Positions 51,148 to 60,791 of a stretch of 64,000 bases of DNA are shown here, in pieces. The stretch is from Euzebyella marina. Its GTDB lineage: Bacteria; Bacteroidota; Bacteroidia; Flavobacteriales; Flavobacteriaceae. The stretch covers positions 1,550,001-1,614,000 of the forward strand of contig NZ_JACYFK010000001.1 in assembly GCF_014855515.1 (NCBI RefSeq), in the 5' to 3' direction. The notes beneath the pieces are model-generated. The model was not told where the DNA came from and made no database searches. It saw nothing but the letters and a program-made list of their open reading frames with translations. Both the position numbers and the translations under genes were made by a program. Numbering within the stretch: the stretch's first letter is position 1; every line of letters starts with the position of its first letter.

Positions 51148-54100
51148 ATGAAAACTAAACTACTTGGGGGCGGTCTATGCTACCTTAAGACCTCCCTATT
51201 ATTTACCATGAGAATCTTCATTTTGTTCTTTACGATTCTTTCGTTTGGATTTAGCCCTGAAAATGGATTTTCTCAAAACGAAAGAGTGAAATTTAACTCA
51301 AGCGAAATTCTTTCGGTTGAAGAAATTCTTGAAGTTGTCAAAAAACAAACCGACTATAATTTTATTTATCGTTCGAATCTATTTGAGGGAAGCCCAAAAA
51401 TTAAGATAGCCAAGGGCCATATTCGAATAGAAAAACTTCTTGAAAAGTGCGTGTTATCGGCCGGACTGGAATTTGAGTTTGCCAATGAAAACTCAATCTA
51501 TCTAAGAAAGAAACAGGTGGCGAAAAAGAAAAAGGAAGCCCAAACATCGGTTACGGGTACGGTTACCGATGCCGACGGAATTCCATTACCAGGTGCGAAT
51601 ATAGTCGAGAAGGGCACCACCAAAGGGGTCACTGCTGATTTCGATGGTAAGTTTCAGATAGCTATTGCTGATTCAAATGCCATTTTAGTGGTTTCTTATA
51701 TTGGCTATGCCAGCAAAGAAGTATCGGTAAATGGCCAATCAAGCCTTCAGGTTATGCTTGAGGAAAGTGCTGCGGGCTTAGATGAAGTGGTGGTTGTCGG
51801 CTATGGCACCAAACGGAAGAGAGATATTGTTTCCGCAGTTTCGGTAGTAGATTTAAAAGAGGTTAAAGATGTACCGGCCACTGATATATCAAGAATGATA
51901 TTAGGCCAGGCCCCTGGGGTAGTGGTGAGTCAAAATTCCGGAAGGCCAGGTCAAGAAATGGATATAGTTATACGTGGTCTTAGTTCTTTGGGTGCTGATA
52001 GTAAACCTTTGTATGTTGTTGATGGGTTTGCAATCGGAACTTCCACTGGCCTTAGCATCGACCCAGGTGATATTGAGTCGATAACGATTCTGAAAGATGC
52101 CGCTTCAACGGCCATTTATGGGGCTCGAGGATCGAACGGGGTTGTTTTAATAAATACGAAAAGTGCCAAGGCAGGTCTTACATCGGTTACCCTAGATGTG
52201 GTTTCAGGCATACAGAACATACCGAGTGAACGAAGAACCAAAATGCTGAATGCGGTTGAATTTGGGCAATTTCAAAAAGAAAGTTGGGTCGATAAATTTA
52301 TATTCAATGAGGGCAGGGAGCCAGCTGAATCTGAAATTCCCCTGCGTATAAGAAATCCCGAGAACAATACTACTTATACTGATTGGCAAGATGAAATAAT
52401 GAACAGCGCGGCATTATTCAAAAAGTATAATCTCACCGTGACTTCAGGGGGTGAGAGAAGCAATTCTATCATCTCTATGGGTTATTTGAATCAAGAAGGC
52501 GCCATTGTTAAAACCAATTTCGAGCGCTTTAATGTGAGGGCCAACATTAATACAAGGATTACCGATAACATAAATATTGGTCTAAATGTAACCGGTTCAA
52601 GGTCAAACGAGCGATATATACCTGAGGGTAGTAGAGATTTGGTTACCGGAATTGCCCTTTGGGCAGACCCTAGAGAGCCCATTTATAATGAAGACGGTTC
52701 GTTCAATAATTATTTAGGAGGATATAATGCCGACGGAGATTTGATTTTCGGTAGTTTGAACCCTGTTCAACTTCTGCATGAAGAGAAAAATAAAAGACAT
52801 ATAAACAGGCTGTTGTCGAATATGTTCGTTGAGGTCGATTTTCTAAAGGATTTCAAGTTCAAATCGTCGGCCAATGTATCGCTGATTAGTCAAAGGCTTA
52901 ATTCGTTTAGGCCCTCTACTTTGGCCTCTAACGGATTCAATGGTCCGCCTCCGAGAGATGCAAGTTTATCTGAAGAATATGGCGAAGAAATCAATTGGTC
53001 TGCCGATCAATTACTTTCTTACTCGAAGTCTATAGGCGAGTCTCATGGTCTAGATGTATTGCTTGGCTATACCGCGCAAGAGGCAACGCTTAGAAATATT
53101 GGTTCGCAAGGCACTAAATTTCCTGATGATCAAATTCGATTTTTACAAAATGCGGAAATTTTCAGTGTCAATTCCGGAGAAACAAGTTGGAGTTTGTTGG
53201 CTTATTTTGCCAGGTTGAACTACGATTTTAAAGACAAATACCTACTATCGGCCACTTATAGAAGAGAAGGTAGCTCAAGATTTGGATCAAATAATAGATG
53301 GGGAAGTTTTCCGGCCGTTTCTTTAGGTTGGAGGGTTTCAGACGAATCTTTTCTGCAAAACGCCGATTGGTTGAACGATCTAAAACTCAGGGCAAGTTTT
53401 GGGGTAACTGGCAACAATAATATCGGTAACTACCCGAGCCTTTCAACATTGACATCCTCCAATTATATATTAGGAAACAGCTTCGCACCTGGTAAAGTGC
53501 TGAACTCTTTGGCCAATCGCAATCTAGGATGGGAAGAATCGGATCAGTTCAACTATGGGGTCGATATAACAATTCTAGATAACACATTGGTTTTTACGGG
53601 GGAGTACTATAAGAAAACTACTGAGAATATGCTGTTGCCGGTAAATATTCCGGTCATCTCAGGTTTTGAGTCCACCTTTACGAATATAGGTAAGGTTCAG
53701 AATACGGGTATTGAATTTGCTCTTGGTTACCGTAACAGTATCGGAGAAGACCTTCGTGTTAGAAGTAATTTTAATATTTCATTCAATGATAACGAGGTCT
53801 TGGCGATAAATGATGATAATGACCAAATTAGAAATGGTGATTTTTATGGTACAAACAATGTTTCTCAAGTCGGTCGGCCTATCGGTATGCTTCATGGGTA
53901 TAGAAATTTGGGAGTGTTCAACACGGTTGATCAGATCAATTCGAGTCCGACACAAGATGGCGCCATACCCGGCTCATTCATCTATTATGATGCCAATGGT
54001 GACGGAGAGATTTCATATGATACCACAGATTGGGTAGAGATTGGAAATCCGCATCCGGAGTACGTATGGTCGTTTAACTTGGGCCTAGATTATAAGGCGT

Positions 54101-54543
54101 TTGATTTCAATGCGATTCTGACCGGTGCCGAGAATTATGATGTTTATAGAAATATAGAATCTACAACGCTCAACCTTGATGGTGTTTTCAATGTAGACGC
54201 GAGGGCCAAAGAAAGATGGCGTTCTGCCGAAAACCCGGGCAATGGCAGGGTACCCACCACTACTTATTGGAAATGGGAAAGAGAGTCGAACTCTTTCTAT
54301 GTTCACGATGCCAGTCATATTTGGATCAAGAATGTCTCTTTGGGGTATACCATTCCTCTCAACCCCGAGGGAGCTATCAGAAATGCTCGTATCTATATCA
54401 ACACAGACAATCTCTACTTGTTTTCAGATTTTCCGGGAGGAAATCCACAGGTAAGTACGGCAGGCGGTATTAATCCCGGTCGAGATGATTCAGCTTATCC
54501 GGTGCCTAGAACGGTAACCTTAGGGGCAACCCTGTCATTTTAA
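51148..54543 (+). CDS. SusC/RagA family TonB-dependent transducer with STN domain
   Basis: A 1131-residue outer-membrane importer and signal transducer. After a signal segment (FTMRIFILFFTILSFGFSPE, to about residue 48) comes an STN/secretin domain (about 50-125, VEEILEVVKKQTDYNFIYRS). A carboxypeptidase-regulatory-like domain (about 135-205, VTGTVTDADGIPLPGANIVE), the plug (LDEVVVVGYGTKRKRDIVSA, then GDIESITILKDAASTAIYGA) and a long barrel ending VTLGATLSF follow. The STN domain talks to FecR, so this receptor reports on its own substrate. It lies 89 bases after fecR-like gene. The substrate is unknown. Confidence 0.96.
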   Translation: MKTKLLGGGLCYLKTSLLFTMRIFILFFTILSFGFSPENGFSQNERVKFNSSEILSVEEILEVVKKQTDYNFIYRSNLFEGSPKIKIAKGHIRIEKLLEKCVLSAGLEFEFANENSIYLRKKQVAKKKKEAQTSVTGTVTDADGIPLPGANIVEKGTTKGVTADFDGKFQIAIADSNAILVVSYIGYASKEVSVNGQSSLQVMLEESAAGLDEVVVVGYGTKRKRDIVSAVSVVDLKEVKDVPATDISRMILGQAPGVVVSQNSGRPGQEMDIVIRGLSSLGADSKPLYVVDGFAIGTSTGLSIDPGDIESITILKDAASTAIYGARGSNGVVLINTKSAKAGLTSVTLDVVSGIQNIPSERRTKMLNAVEFGQFQKESWVDKFIFNEGREPAESEIPLRIRNPENNTTYTDWQDEIMNSAALFKKYNLTVTSGGERSNSIISMGYLNQEGAIVKTNFERFNVRANINTRITDNINIGLNVTGSRSNERYIPEGSRDLVTGIALWADPREPIYNEDGSFNNYLGGYNADGDLIFGSLNPVQLLHEEKNKRHINRLLSNMFVEVDFLKDFKFKSSANVSLISQRLNSFRPSTLASNGFNGPPPRDASLSEEYGEEINWSADQLLSYSKSIGESHGLDVLLGYTAQEATLRNIGSQGTKFPDDQIRFLQNAEIFSVNSGETSWSLLAYFARLNYDFKDKYLLSATYRREGSSRFGSNNRWGSFPAVSLGWRVSDESFLQNADWLNDLKLRASFGVTGNNNIGNYPSLSTLTSSNYILGNSFAPGKVLNSLANRNLGWEESDQFNYGVDITILDNTLVFTGEYYKKTTENMLLPVNIPVISGFESTFTNIGKVQNTGIEFALGYRNSIGEDLRVRSNFNISFNDNEVLAINDDNDQIRNGDFYGTNNVSQVGRPIGMLHGYRNLGVFNTVDQINSSPTQDGAIPGSFIYYDANGDGEISYDTTDWVEIGNPHPEYVWSFNLGLDYKAFDFNAILTGAENYDVYRNIESTTLNLDGVFNVDARAKERWRSAENPGNGRVPTTTYWKWERESNSFYVHDASHIWIKNVSLGYTIPLNPEGAIRNARIYINTDNLYLFSDFPGGNPQVSTAGGINPGRDDSAYPVPRTVTLGATLSF

Positions 54544-54574
54544 ACTCAAATCAACTATCTAAAAAAGTAAATCA

Positions 54575-56080
54575 ATGAAAACGATATATAAAATAGGAGT
54601 TTTTATTCTGGCGGCTTTAGTATTCTCTTGCAGTAAAGACTTTCTTGATAAGACCGACCCCACACAATTAGGTGAAGAAACATTCTACAATACCGAAAAT
54701 CAGTTAGAACAAGCGGTTTTTGGTATTTATGGGCAATTGCAGACCATTACCGCAGACCAATGGTTGTTGCAAGAGTTCGTCTCCGATAATACCACTGTGC
54801 ATTTTAACGAAGGCAATAGGGGGCAGGGGCCGAACATAGAGTCGGTAGAATATTGGCAAATGAATTCGAACACTAGTTTGATCTATACTGCATACCGAAA
54901 TATTTATAATACATTGGGTAATATCAATACGGTGCTTTTTAAACTTTCTGAAGCTGAAATTGATGCTACTTCGAAAGCAAGATTAGAGGGCGAAGCCAAA
55001 TTTTTCAGGGCGTATTATTATTTTTTATTGTCTCAATACTTCGGTGATGCCATTTTGATTACAGAACCGATTGGGGATCCCTCAGAATCTTTTGAATATT
55101 CCCGTTCACCCGAATCAGAGGTATATGAACTGATTAAAAGCGATCTCGATTTTGCTGCCTCCGCTTTACCGGCTGTTTATGATTCTTCAGAAGCGGGCCG
55201 AATTACGAAGGGTGCGGCTTTAACTTTATTGGGCAAGGTTTACTTGACTTTAGCAGACTATAGCGAGGCTAAAACAACTCTTGAAGCAGTAATCGATTTG
55301 GGTATATATGACTTGTTACGTGATTATGGGGCTGTTTTCGACCCTAACAACAAGAACCATGTTGAATCAATTTTTGAAGTACAATTTCAAGGAGGCAACG
55401 ATTTGGGTGAATCCAGTGGTTTTATCTATAATTTTTATCCCCTTTTTTCGGAAGGTGCGGTCACTGGTTTTGCTGGTATTAATGGGGGTGGATGGAACAT
55501 CCCTACCAATGACCTCATTAGTTCTTATGAAGAAGGCGATTTGCGCAAAGCGGTTTCAATAAGTGAAGGCTACATCAACAACAATGATGAGTATGTGGCG
55601 GTACCTTTCATAGAAAAGTTTCATCACCCACATTCTATTCAGTCAAGACCTGATGACAACTGGCCTGTGCTAAGGTATGCAGATGTGCTTTTGATGTTGG
55701 CGGAAGCCATCAACGAAGAATCTGGCCCGAATGCACAAGCCTACGGCTACTTGAACCAAGTTAGGGAGCGTGCAGGATTGGAGTCTTTAGGAGGCTTGTC
55801 ACAAGGTGAGTTTCGCGATGTTCTAAGGCACGAGAGAAGAATAGAGCTGGCATTTGAAAACCACCGTTGGTTCGATTTAAAACGTACCTTTAGTACAGCT
55901 GAGCTAGTTAGCTTTTTAAATGCCCATGGTGAAAGAGAAAGAAACAATCCTACTACGCCTCGAGGCCAAATAGGTTTTTCTCCGTCCGATTATCAGTTTG
56001 ATGCTTTTGAAGTGCTTTTCCCGCTGCCGGAAAGAGAATTACTGGTGAATAAAAATTTAAAGCAAAACGACGGATATTGA
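54575..56080 (+). CDS. SusD/RagB family nutrient-binding lipoprotein (second locus)
   Basis: A 501-residue surface lipoprotein: ILAALVFSCSKDFLDKTDPT gives the lipobox Cys19. SusD signatures are GEAKFFRAYYYFLLSQYFGD (about 145-165), YADVLLMLAEAINEESG and LNQVRERAGLESLGG. The diagnostic LRHERRIELAFENHRWFDLKR is followed by the C-terminal LFPLPERELLVNKNLKQND. It partners the STN-type SusC 31 bases upstream. Which ligand it binds cannot be told; no glycoside hydrolase sits in this locus. Confidence 0.96.
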   Translation: MKTIYKIGVFILAALVFSCSKDFLDKTDPTQLGEETFYNTENQLEQAVFGIYGQLQTITADQWLLQEFVSDNTTVHFNEGNRGQGPNIESVEYWQMNSNTSLIYTAYRNIYNTLGNINTVLFKLSEAEIDATSKARLEGEAKFFRAYYYFLLSQYFGDAILITEPIGDPSESFEYSRSPESEVYELIKSDLDFAASALPAVYDSSEAGRITKGAALTLLGKVYLTLADYSEAKTTLEAVIDLGIYDLLRDYGAVFDPNNKNHVESIFEVQFQGGNDLGESSGFIYNFYPLFSEGAVTGFAGINGGGWNIPTNDLISSYEEGDLRKAVSISEGYINNNDEYVAVPFIEKFHHPHSIQSRPDDNWPVLRYADVLLMLAEAINEESGPNAQAYGYLNQVRERAGLESLGGLSQGEFRDVLRHERRIELAFENHRWFDLKRTFSTAELVSFLNAHGERERNNPTTPRGQIGFSPSDYQFDAFEVLFPLPERELLVNKNLKQNDGY

Positions 56081-56143
56081 TCTCTTTAGATTGAAGAGTT
56101 GGTAAGTTGATATAATTCCATCAACATAAAATTTGATTGATTT

Positions 56144-58978
56144 ATGGAAAGTTTTGATTGGGTACTTCAGTTTTTAGGTAGGCTTCATCCATTATTGGTG
56201 CATTTTCCTATTGGCTTATTGGTAGTGGCCCTGTTTTTAGAAATACTCACTTTAAACGGTAAAAGACCGGGTCTTCGTGAAGGTATTCGTTGGATGGTCA
56301 TAATCGGTGCCGTTTCGGCTATTTTATCTACCCTCTTTGGGTGGTTCTTGAAATCTCAAGATGACTATAGCGGAGATTTGGTCGATAAACACCAATATAT
56401 TGGCATAGCGACAGCTGTTTTTTCCATCGCCGCATCAATTTTACTGCAACGAACCCTTCAAGGAAAAATCAAAGATTTTCGCCTATACAGAGGCGTTTTG
56501 ATGACTACGGTCATTTTACTGACCATAACAGGGCATCTAGGTGCCAACCTCACCCATGGTGAAGACTTTTTAACAGGTATTTTGCCCGGTAGTGATGAAG
56601 GTTATGACGATAGTAAAGGGGTCGCTTTATTGGCTGAGCTCAAGCAGGTCAATTCGTTGGATACCGCGCAGCAAGACCGTTTAAATTTAGAGGTAAGGGC
56701 CATTTTTGCCCATAACTGCTATCAATGCCACAGCCAGAACAAACAGAAGGGCGGTTTGGTTTTGGATAGTAAAGAGGGAGTTTTTGCAGGTGGAGAATCC
56801 GGCTTATCGGTAGTGGCTGGCAAACCGGAAGAAAGTGAACTTTTCCGGAGAATTACATTGTCTCCCAATCATGATGAGGTAATGCCCAAAAAAGGAAAAG
56901 TCTTAAAATCCAGTGAAATCAAATTGGTTGAAATGTGGATCAAGAACGGAGCCCATTGGTCAGACCAAACATTAAAAGTTTTTCCTGAGGCCGAATTGGC
57001 ATTGAACATGCCTTCATTGCCAACTTCCGTGCAATCCCATCCAATAGACAAATTGGTTGACTCGTATTTTGAGGAAAGGGGCGCAGAATGGCCCCAAGAA
57101 GTAAATGACCACTTATTTGTTCGCAGGGCGTACCTAGATATTGTTGGGTTATTGCCATCAACCCAGCAGATTGAGAAGTTTGTAAACGATTCCGATTCTA
57201 ATAAAAGGGAAGCTCTTATCGATTCCCTTTTGAATGATAAACACAATTACACGCAGCATTGGATCAGTTTTTGGAATGATTTATTGCGTAATGACTATAG
57301 TGGAACAGGGTTTATTACAGGGGGAAGAAAGCAGATTACCGACTGGCTTTATAATTCGCTACTTACAAATAAGGGTTATGACCAAATGGTAAGTGAATTG
57401 GTAAACCCGTCTGAGGCTTCCGAAGGCTTTATCAAAGGCATTGAATGGCGAGGTGTGGTCAACGCCAGCCAACGTACCGAAATGCAGGCCGCTCAAAATA
57501 TAGGTCAATCTTTAATGGGTGTAAATGTAAAATGCGCCTCTTGCCATAACAGTTTTGTGAGTAATCTTACGTTGGAGCAATCTTATGGTTTTGCCTCGAT
57601 ATTTGCCGATTCGGTTTTAGAATTGAACCGTTGCGACAAACCATTGGGTAGAATGGCCGAGGTTAACTTTCTGTACCCTGAATTGGGCGAAGTAGAGGGC
57701 GAAAGCCTAGAAGAACGGTTGTTGAACTTGGCGAAAGTAATGGTGCAGCCCGATAATGGCCGCTTGTACCGAACCATAACCAACAGAATTTGGCAAAGAC
57801 TAATGGGCCGTGGTATTATTGAACCTCTAGATGAAATGGATAATGAACCATGGAATGGGGACTTACTCGATTGGCTTGCCGCCGATTTTATTGAATCAGG
57901 TTATGATTTGAAGCATTTGATCAAGCGAATCATGACTTCCAAAACGTACCAATTGCGTGCGGCGAAGTATGATAAGATAGAGGATGTAAAATCTGATTAT
58001 GTCTTTAATGGGCCGATTGTTAGACGATTAAGTGCTGAGCAGTTTTCCGATGCGGTGAGTCAAATCGTATTTCCGGTATACCATACGGTGGAGTACGACC
58101 CTACACATGCTGAATTGAAAGCGCAGCGAGTATGGCATAGAGAGGTCAAGTTTGACCGTGATGTGCTTCCCGAGCCCGGCAAAAGGTATTTTCGTAAAAC
58201 ATTTAGTTTGTCCGGCGGTACAATTTCCGAAGCGACCGCTTTACTGTCTGTCGATCATTCCTATGTGCTTTATGTAAATGGTGAAAAAATTGCTTCCGGA
58301 AATGATTGGAAAAGGGTTGGTAAATATGATGTGACCCAATTTTTAAAATCAGGAAAAAATGTGATTGCTATCGAGGGGGAAAATGAAGGAACCATCGCCA
58401 ACCCGGCTGGTGTGTTATTCTCTATGAGAGTAAAATTCGATAAGGGTTCAGAAGTTCAAATTGATTCAGATACATCGTGGAGAAGTTTTGGAACCACCCC
58501 TAATGATGAATGGACCGCTATCAATTTTGACGATACTTCATGGGGTGAGGCCAGAAACTATGGCAGTGCCAATTGGGGCAAATTGGTCAACTTCAATTTC
58601 AATGATGAAAATGGGGAGTTCGCACGAGCGAGCTTGGTAAAGCAACACCCGTTTATGAAAGCATTGGGTAGGCCAAGTCGCGAAAATGTCGCTACAACGA
58701 GGGATGATAATGCCACCTTATTACAAGCCTTGGAGCTTACGAATGGGGAGTTTTTCAATGGAGTGCTAGAGGAGGGTGCCGAACGGTGGCTGCAAGCGTA
58801 TGATAAGGATAGTCAGAAAATAGTTGACAATCTATACCAACAATCTTTCGGTAGAAATCCCTCTGAAGAAGAAAGTGAATTGTTGATGGGCATTCTAGGG
58901 CGGAATGCGAGTAAAGAAGGTTTGCAAGATGTATTTTGGTCTACGTTGGTCTTACCAGAGTTTCAGTTTATCAATTAA
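56144..58978 (+). CDS. DUF2231 / cytochrome c / DUF1549 / DUF1553 membrane protein with inserted beta-sandwich
   Basis: A 944-residue protein of the planctomycete-type cytochrome family. Four membrane helices of a DUF2231-like domain come first (about 1-150, LGRLHPLLVHFPIGLLVVAL). A PSCyt1-type cytochrome c domain has heme motif CYQCH, Cys192-Cys195-His196, with distal-type DEVMPKKG. DUF1549 (about 305-500, HLFVRRAYLDIVGLLPSTQQ) has a second CASCH, Cys464-Cys467-His468. DUF1553 (about 545 onward, TNRIWQRLMGRGIIEPLDEM) is split by an insertion at about 650-815 that looks like a rhamnosidase-N-type beta-sandwich (DHSYVLYVNGEKIASGNDW). It is probably an inner-membrane anchored redox protein facing the periplasm, paired with DUF1501. 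Substrate unknown. Confidence 0.85.
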   Translation: MESFDWVLQFLGRLHPLLVHFPIGLLVVALFLEILTLNGKRPGLREGIRWMVIIGAVSAILSTLFGWFLKSQDDYSGDLVDKHQYIGIATAVFSIAASILLQRTLQGKIKDFRLYRGVLMTTVILLTITGHLGANLTHGEDFLTGILPGSDEGYDDSKGVALLAELKQVNSLDTAQQDRLNLEVRAIFAHNCYQCHSQNKQKGGLVLDSKEGVFAGGESGLSVVAGKPEESELFRRITLSPNHDEVMPKKGKVLKSSEIKLVEMWIKNGAHWSDQTLKVFPEAELALNMPSLPTSVQSHPIDKLVDSYFEERGAEWPQEVNDHLFVRRAYLDIVGLLPSTQQIEKFVNDSDSNKREALIDSLLNDKHNYTQHWISFWNDLLRNDYSGTGFITGGRKQITDWLYNSLLTNKGYDQMVSELVNPSEASEGFIKGIEWRGVVNASQRTEMQAAQNIGQSLMGVNVKCASCHNSFVSNLTLEQSYGFASIFADSVLELNRCDKPLGRMAEVNFLYPELGEVEGESLEERLLNLAKVMVQPDNGRLYRTITNRIWQRLMGRGIIEPLDEMDNEPWNGDLLDWLAADFIESGYDLKHLIKRIMTSKTYQLRAAKYDKIEDVKSDYVFNGPIVRRLSAEQFSDAVSQIVFPVYHTVEYDPTHAELKAQRVWHREVKFDRDVLPEPGKRYFRKTFSLSGGTISEATALLSVDHSYVLYVNGEKIASGNDWKRVGKYDVTQFLKSGKNVIAIEGENEGTIANPAGVLFSMRVKFDKGSEVQIDSDTSWRSFGTTPNDEWTAINFDDTSWGEARNYGSANWGKLVNFNFNDENGEFARASLVKQHPFMKALGRPSRENVATTRDDNATLLQALELTNGEFFNGVLEEGAERWLQAYDKDSQKIVDNLYQQSFGRNPSEEESELLMGILGRNASKEGLQDVFWSTLVLPEFQFIN

Positions 58979-59017
58979 AGATAGTAATGAGTTTTTCGCA
59001 TATAAAGTTTGAGAAAG

Positions 59018-60466
59018 ATGAAAGAGAATAATACAAGACGAGAGTTCATTAAGAAAATGTCGGCAGCCAGTTTGGCGGCATCCGCTACGAGTATTCCATT
59101 GGCCAGTTTTTTGAGCTCTTGTTCAAAAGGCCCCTCTTCCCTACCATCAACGGCAGATACGGTCATTCTTCTTTGGATGGCAGGCGGTATGGCCCACACC
59201 GAAACATTTGACCCGAAGGCCTACGTGCCTTATGAAAAAGGTGTAGAGAGTAAAAGAGTTTTAAGTACTTTTCCAAAAATACCCACGGTGGTCGATGGAC
59301 TGCATTTTTCGAAGGGGCTGGAATCTATTGCCGGGGTAATGGATAAAGGTGCTATAATTCGGTCTTATAAATCGGCTGATTTAGGTCATATTTTGCATAC
59401 CCGGCATCAGTACCATTGGCATACGTGCTATGAACCACCACAATCGGTACAGGCACCTCATATAGGAGCATGGATAGCTAAAGAATTAGGGCCGGTCAAT
59501 CCTGTGATTCCTCCTTTTATAGCGATGGGGCAGCGTTTTACGGTGGGCGAGGCGGAAGAATTGAAAGCGTTTCATTCCGCAGGGTTTTTGGGTACCGAAT
59601 TTGGTCCGTTTTTAATACCCGACCCGGCCGGTGGTCTTGATAGTGTGCGCCCACCAAAAGGAATGTCATTGAAACGTTTCGAAGCCCGTTATAAGCTTTA
59701 TAAAGAGTTGGCCAATAAAAGTTCGTTCATGCAAGAGGGCAGCGATTATCAAAAAGAATCCCTTATGCGCTCAATGGAGCAATCGTACCGTCTATTGAAC
59801 TCCCCGGAGGCAAAGGTTTTTGATTTGTCAGAAGAACCCAAAGAGGTGTACGATACTTACAATACAGGAAGATTTGGCCTGGGCTGTCTTCTGGCAAAGC
59901 GGTTGGCCCAAAATGGGGGTAGGTTTATTAGTGTTTCTACTGAATACGAGCCTTTCTTAGGATGGGATACACACGAAAACGGACATACCCGAGCCAAGAA
60001 AATGAAGGAGTTGGTTGACCGGCCTATTGCCCAGTTGGTGAAGGATTTGGATGAAAGCGGACATTTGGATCACACGTTGATTATTTTGGCCAGTGAGTTT
60101 AGCCGTGATGCCATTATGGAAGGGCGCCCAGGTGAAACTGTAAAAGACCAGGTGGATCAGCCTGATATCATCGAAGATGAAAAATTCTACGGAATGCACC
60201 GCCATTTTACAGATGGTAGTTCGATTCTTTTATGGGGCGGTGGTATTGAAAAAGGCTTGGTGTATGGAAAGACCGCTGATGAAAGACCTTGTTCTTCAAT
60301 AGAAAATCCGGTGGTCATCGATCAAGTACATCAATCCATTTATCACGCCTTGGGTATACACCCTGAAACGGAGTACACAATCGAAGGTAGACCGTTTTAC
60401 ACGACCCCAGATGGTCACGGCAAACCCATTCTTGACTTATTCGGTAAGCCGATTAAAAAGGTTTAG
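59018..60466 (+). CDS. DUF1501 family protein (Tat-exported, sulfatase-like fold)
   Basis: A 482-residue exported protein. The Tat signal has NTRREFIKKMSAASLAASAT and a lipobox-like LSSCS. DUF1501 signatures follow: VILLWMAGGMAHTETFDPKA, then the long central domain with FDLSEEPKEVYDTYNTGRFG and LGCLLAKRLAQNGGRFISVS. WDTHENGHTRAKKMKELVD, ILASEFSRDAIMEGRPG and the C-terminal Asp/His-rich metal-site region MHRHFTDGSSILLWGGGIEKG complete it. The fold is related to alkaline phosphatase/sulfatase enzymes. Starting at 59018 rather than TTG 59009. DUF1553-DUF1501 pairs are very common in planctomycetes and still uncharacterised. Confidence 0.9.
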   Translation: MKENNTRREFIKKMSAASLAASATSIPLASFLSSCSKGPSSLPSTADTVILLWMAGGMAHTETFDPKAYVPYEKGVESKRVLSTFPKIPTVVDGLHFSKGLESIAGVMDKGAIIRSYKSADLGHILHTRHQYHWHTCYEPPQSVQAPHIGAWIAKELGPVNPVIPPFIAMGQRFTVGEAEELKAFHSAGFLGTEFGPFLIPDPAGGLDSVRPPKGMSLKRFEARYKLYKELANKSSFMQEGSDYQKESLMRSMEQSYRLLNSPEAKVFDLSEEPKEVYDTYNTGRFGLGCLLAKRLAQNGGRFISVSTEYEPFLGWDTHENGHTRAKKMKELVDRPIAQLVKDLDESGHLDHTLIILASEFSRDAIMEGRPGETVKDQVDQPDIIEDEKFYGMHRHFTDGSSILLWGGGIEKGLVYGKTADERPCSSIENPVVIDQVHQSIYHALGIHPETEYTIEGRPFYTTPDGHGKPILDLFGKPIKKV

Positions 60467-60527
60467 GTCCGAAGGGAAAAAAGTTTAGTGCGGAGTAGAA
60501 TTTAGTGAACATCAATAGTCATAAACT

Positions 60528-60686
60528 AAAAAGAGCTTTGGTTCTAAAACAAAGCTCTTTTACGAGAACACTATATGAAAATGAAAAAATTACTTCTGAT
60601 TAACTACGTGACAAACATACGTACAGCCTGCCTTTAAGCCAATTAAATGATGTAAGGCCCTTAATTTCTGTTGTGAGTCAAGGCAG
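60528..60686 (+). ncRNA. Conserved non-coding element, copy 1
   Basis: About 160 nt, closely related to 63465-63624. It starts with a terminator-type hairpin. The block 60550-60602 differs from 63486-63538 only by one missing T. CAAACATAC at 60612-60620 is shared. The block 60641-60677 matches 63581-63617 at 29 of 37 positions without gaps and ends TGTTGTGAG. A helix closes that block here: CTGCCTT (60628-60634) with AAGGCAG (60680-60686). In copy 2 the same place pairs AAGGC with GCCTT. Paired but non-identical arms favour a structured RNA. A 19-codon frame from the ATGAAAATG here is not kept in copy 2. Confidence 0.6.
60529..60561 (+). terminator. Hairpin terminator after the DUF1501 gene
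   Basis: AAAGAGCTTTG (60530-60540) pairs perfectly with CAAAGCTCTTT (60550-60560), extended by one A-T pair at 60529/60561, with a 9-base loop and the T-rich right arm. It should end the second Sus-locus transcript and separates it from the molybdenum hydroxylase genes. Confidence 0.7.
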
Positions 60687-60791
60687 ATTTGTTATGAAGG
60701 AAAATAAATACAATTTCCAACGGATTATTTCCTTGTTTTTTAAGACTCTCTTTTTTCGTAGTTTCATAAACCCTTCCAAAAAAAGTCAATT
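60687..60791. other. Leader of the molybdenum hydroxylase genes
   Basis: 105 AT-rich bases before the 2Fe-2S gene. TAGTTTCA at 60759-60766 partly resembles the -7 element, with a TTG at 60733-60735. The match is weak and I do not call a promoter. Confidence 0.3.

Noticed and set aside
60574-60636. Short frame MKMKKLLLINYVTNIRTACL in conserved element copy 1
   Set aside because: The matching ATG in copy 2 runs only nine codons because of a one-base indel, so a conserved leader peptide is not supported.
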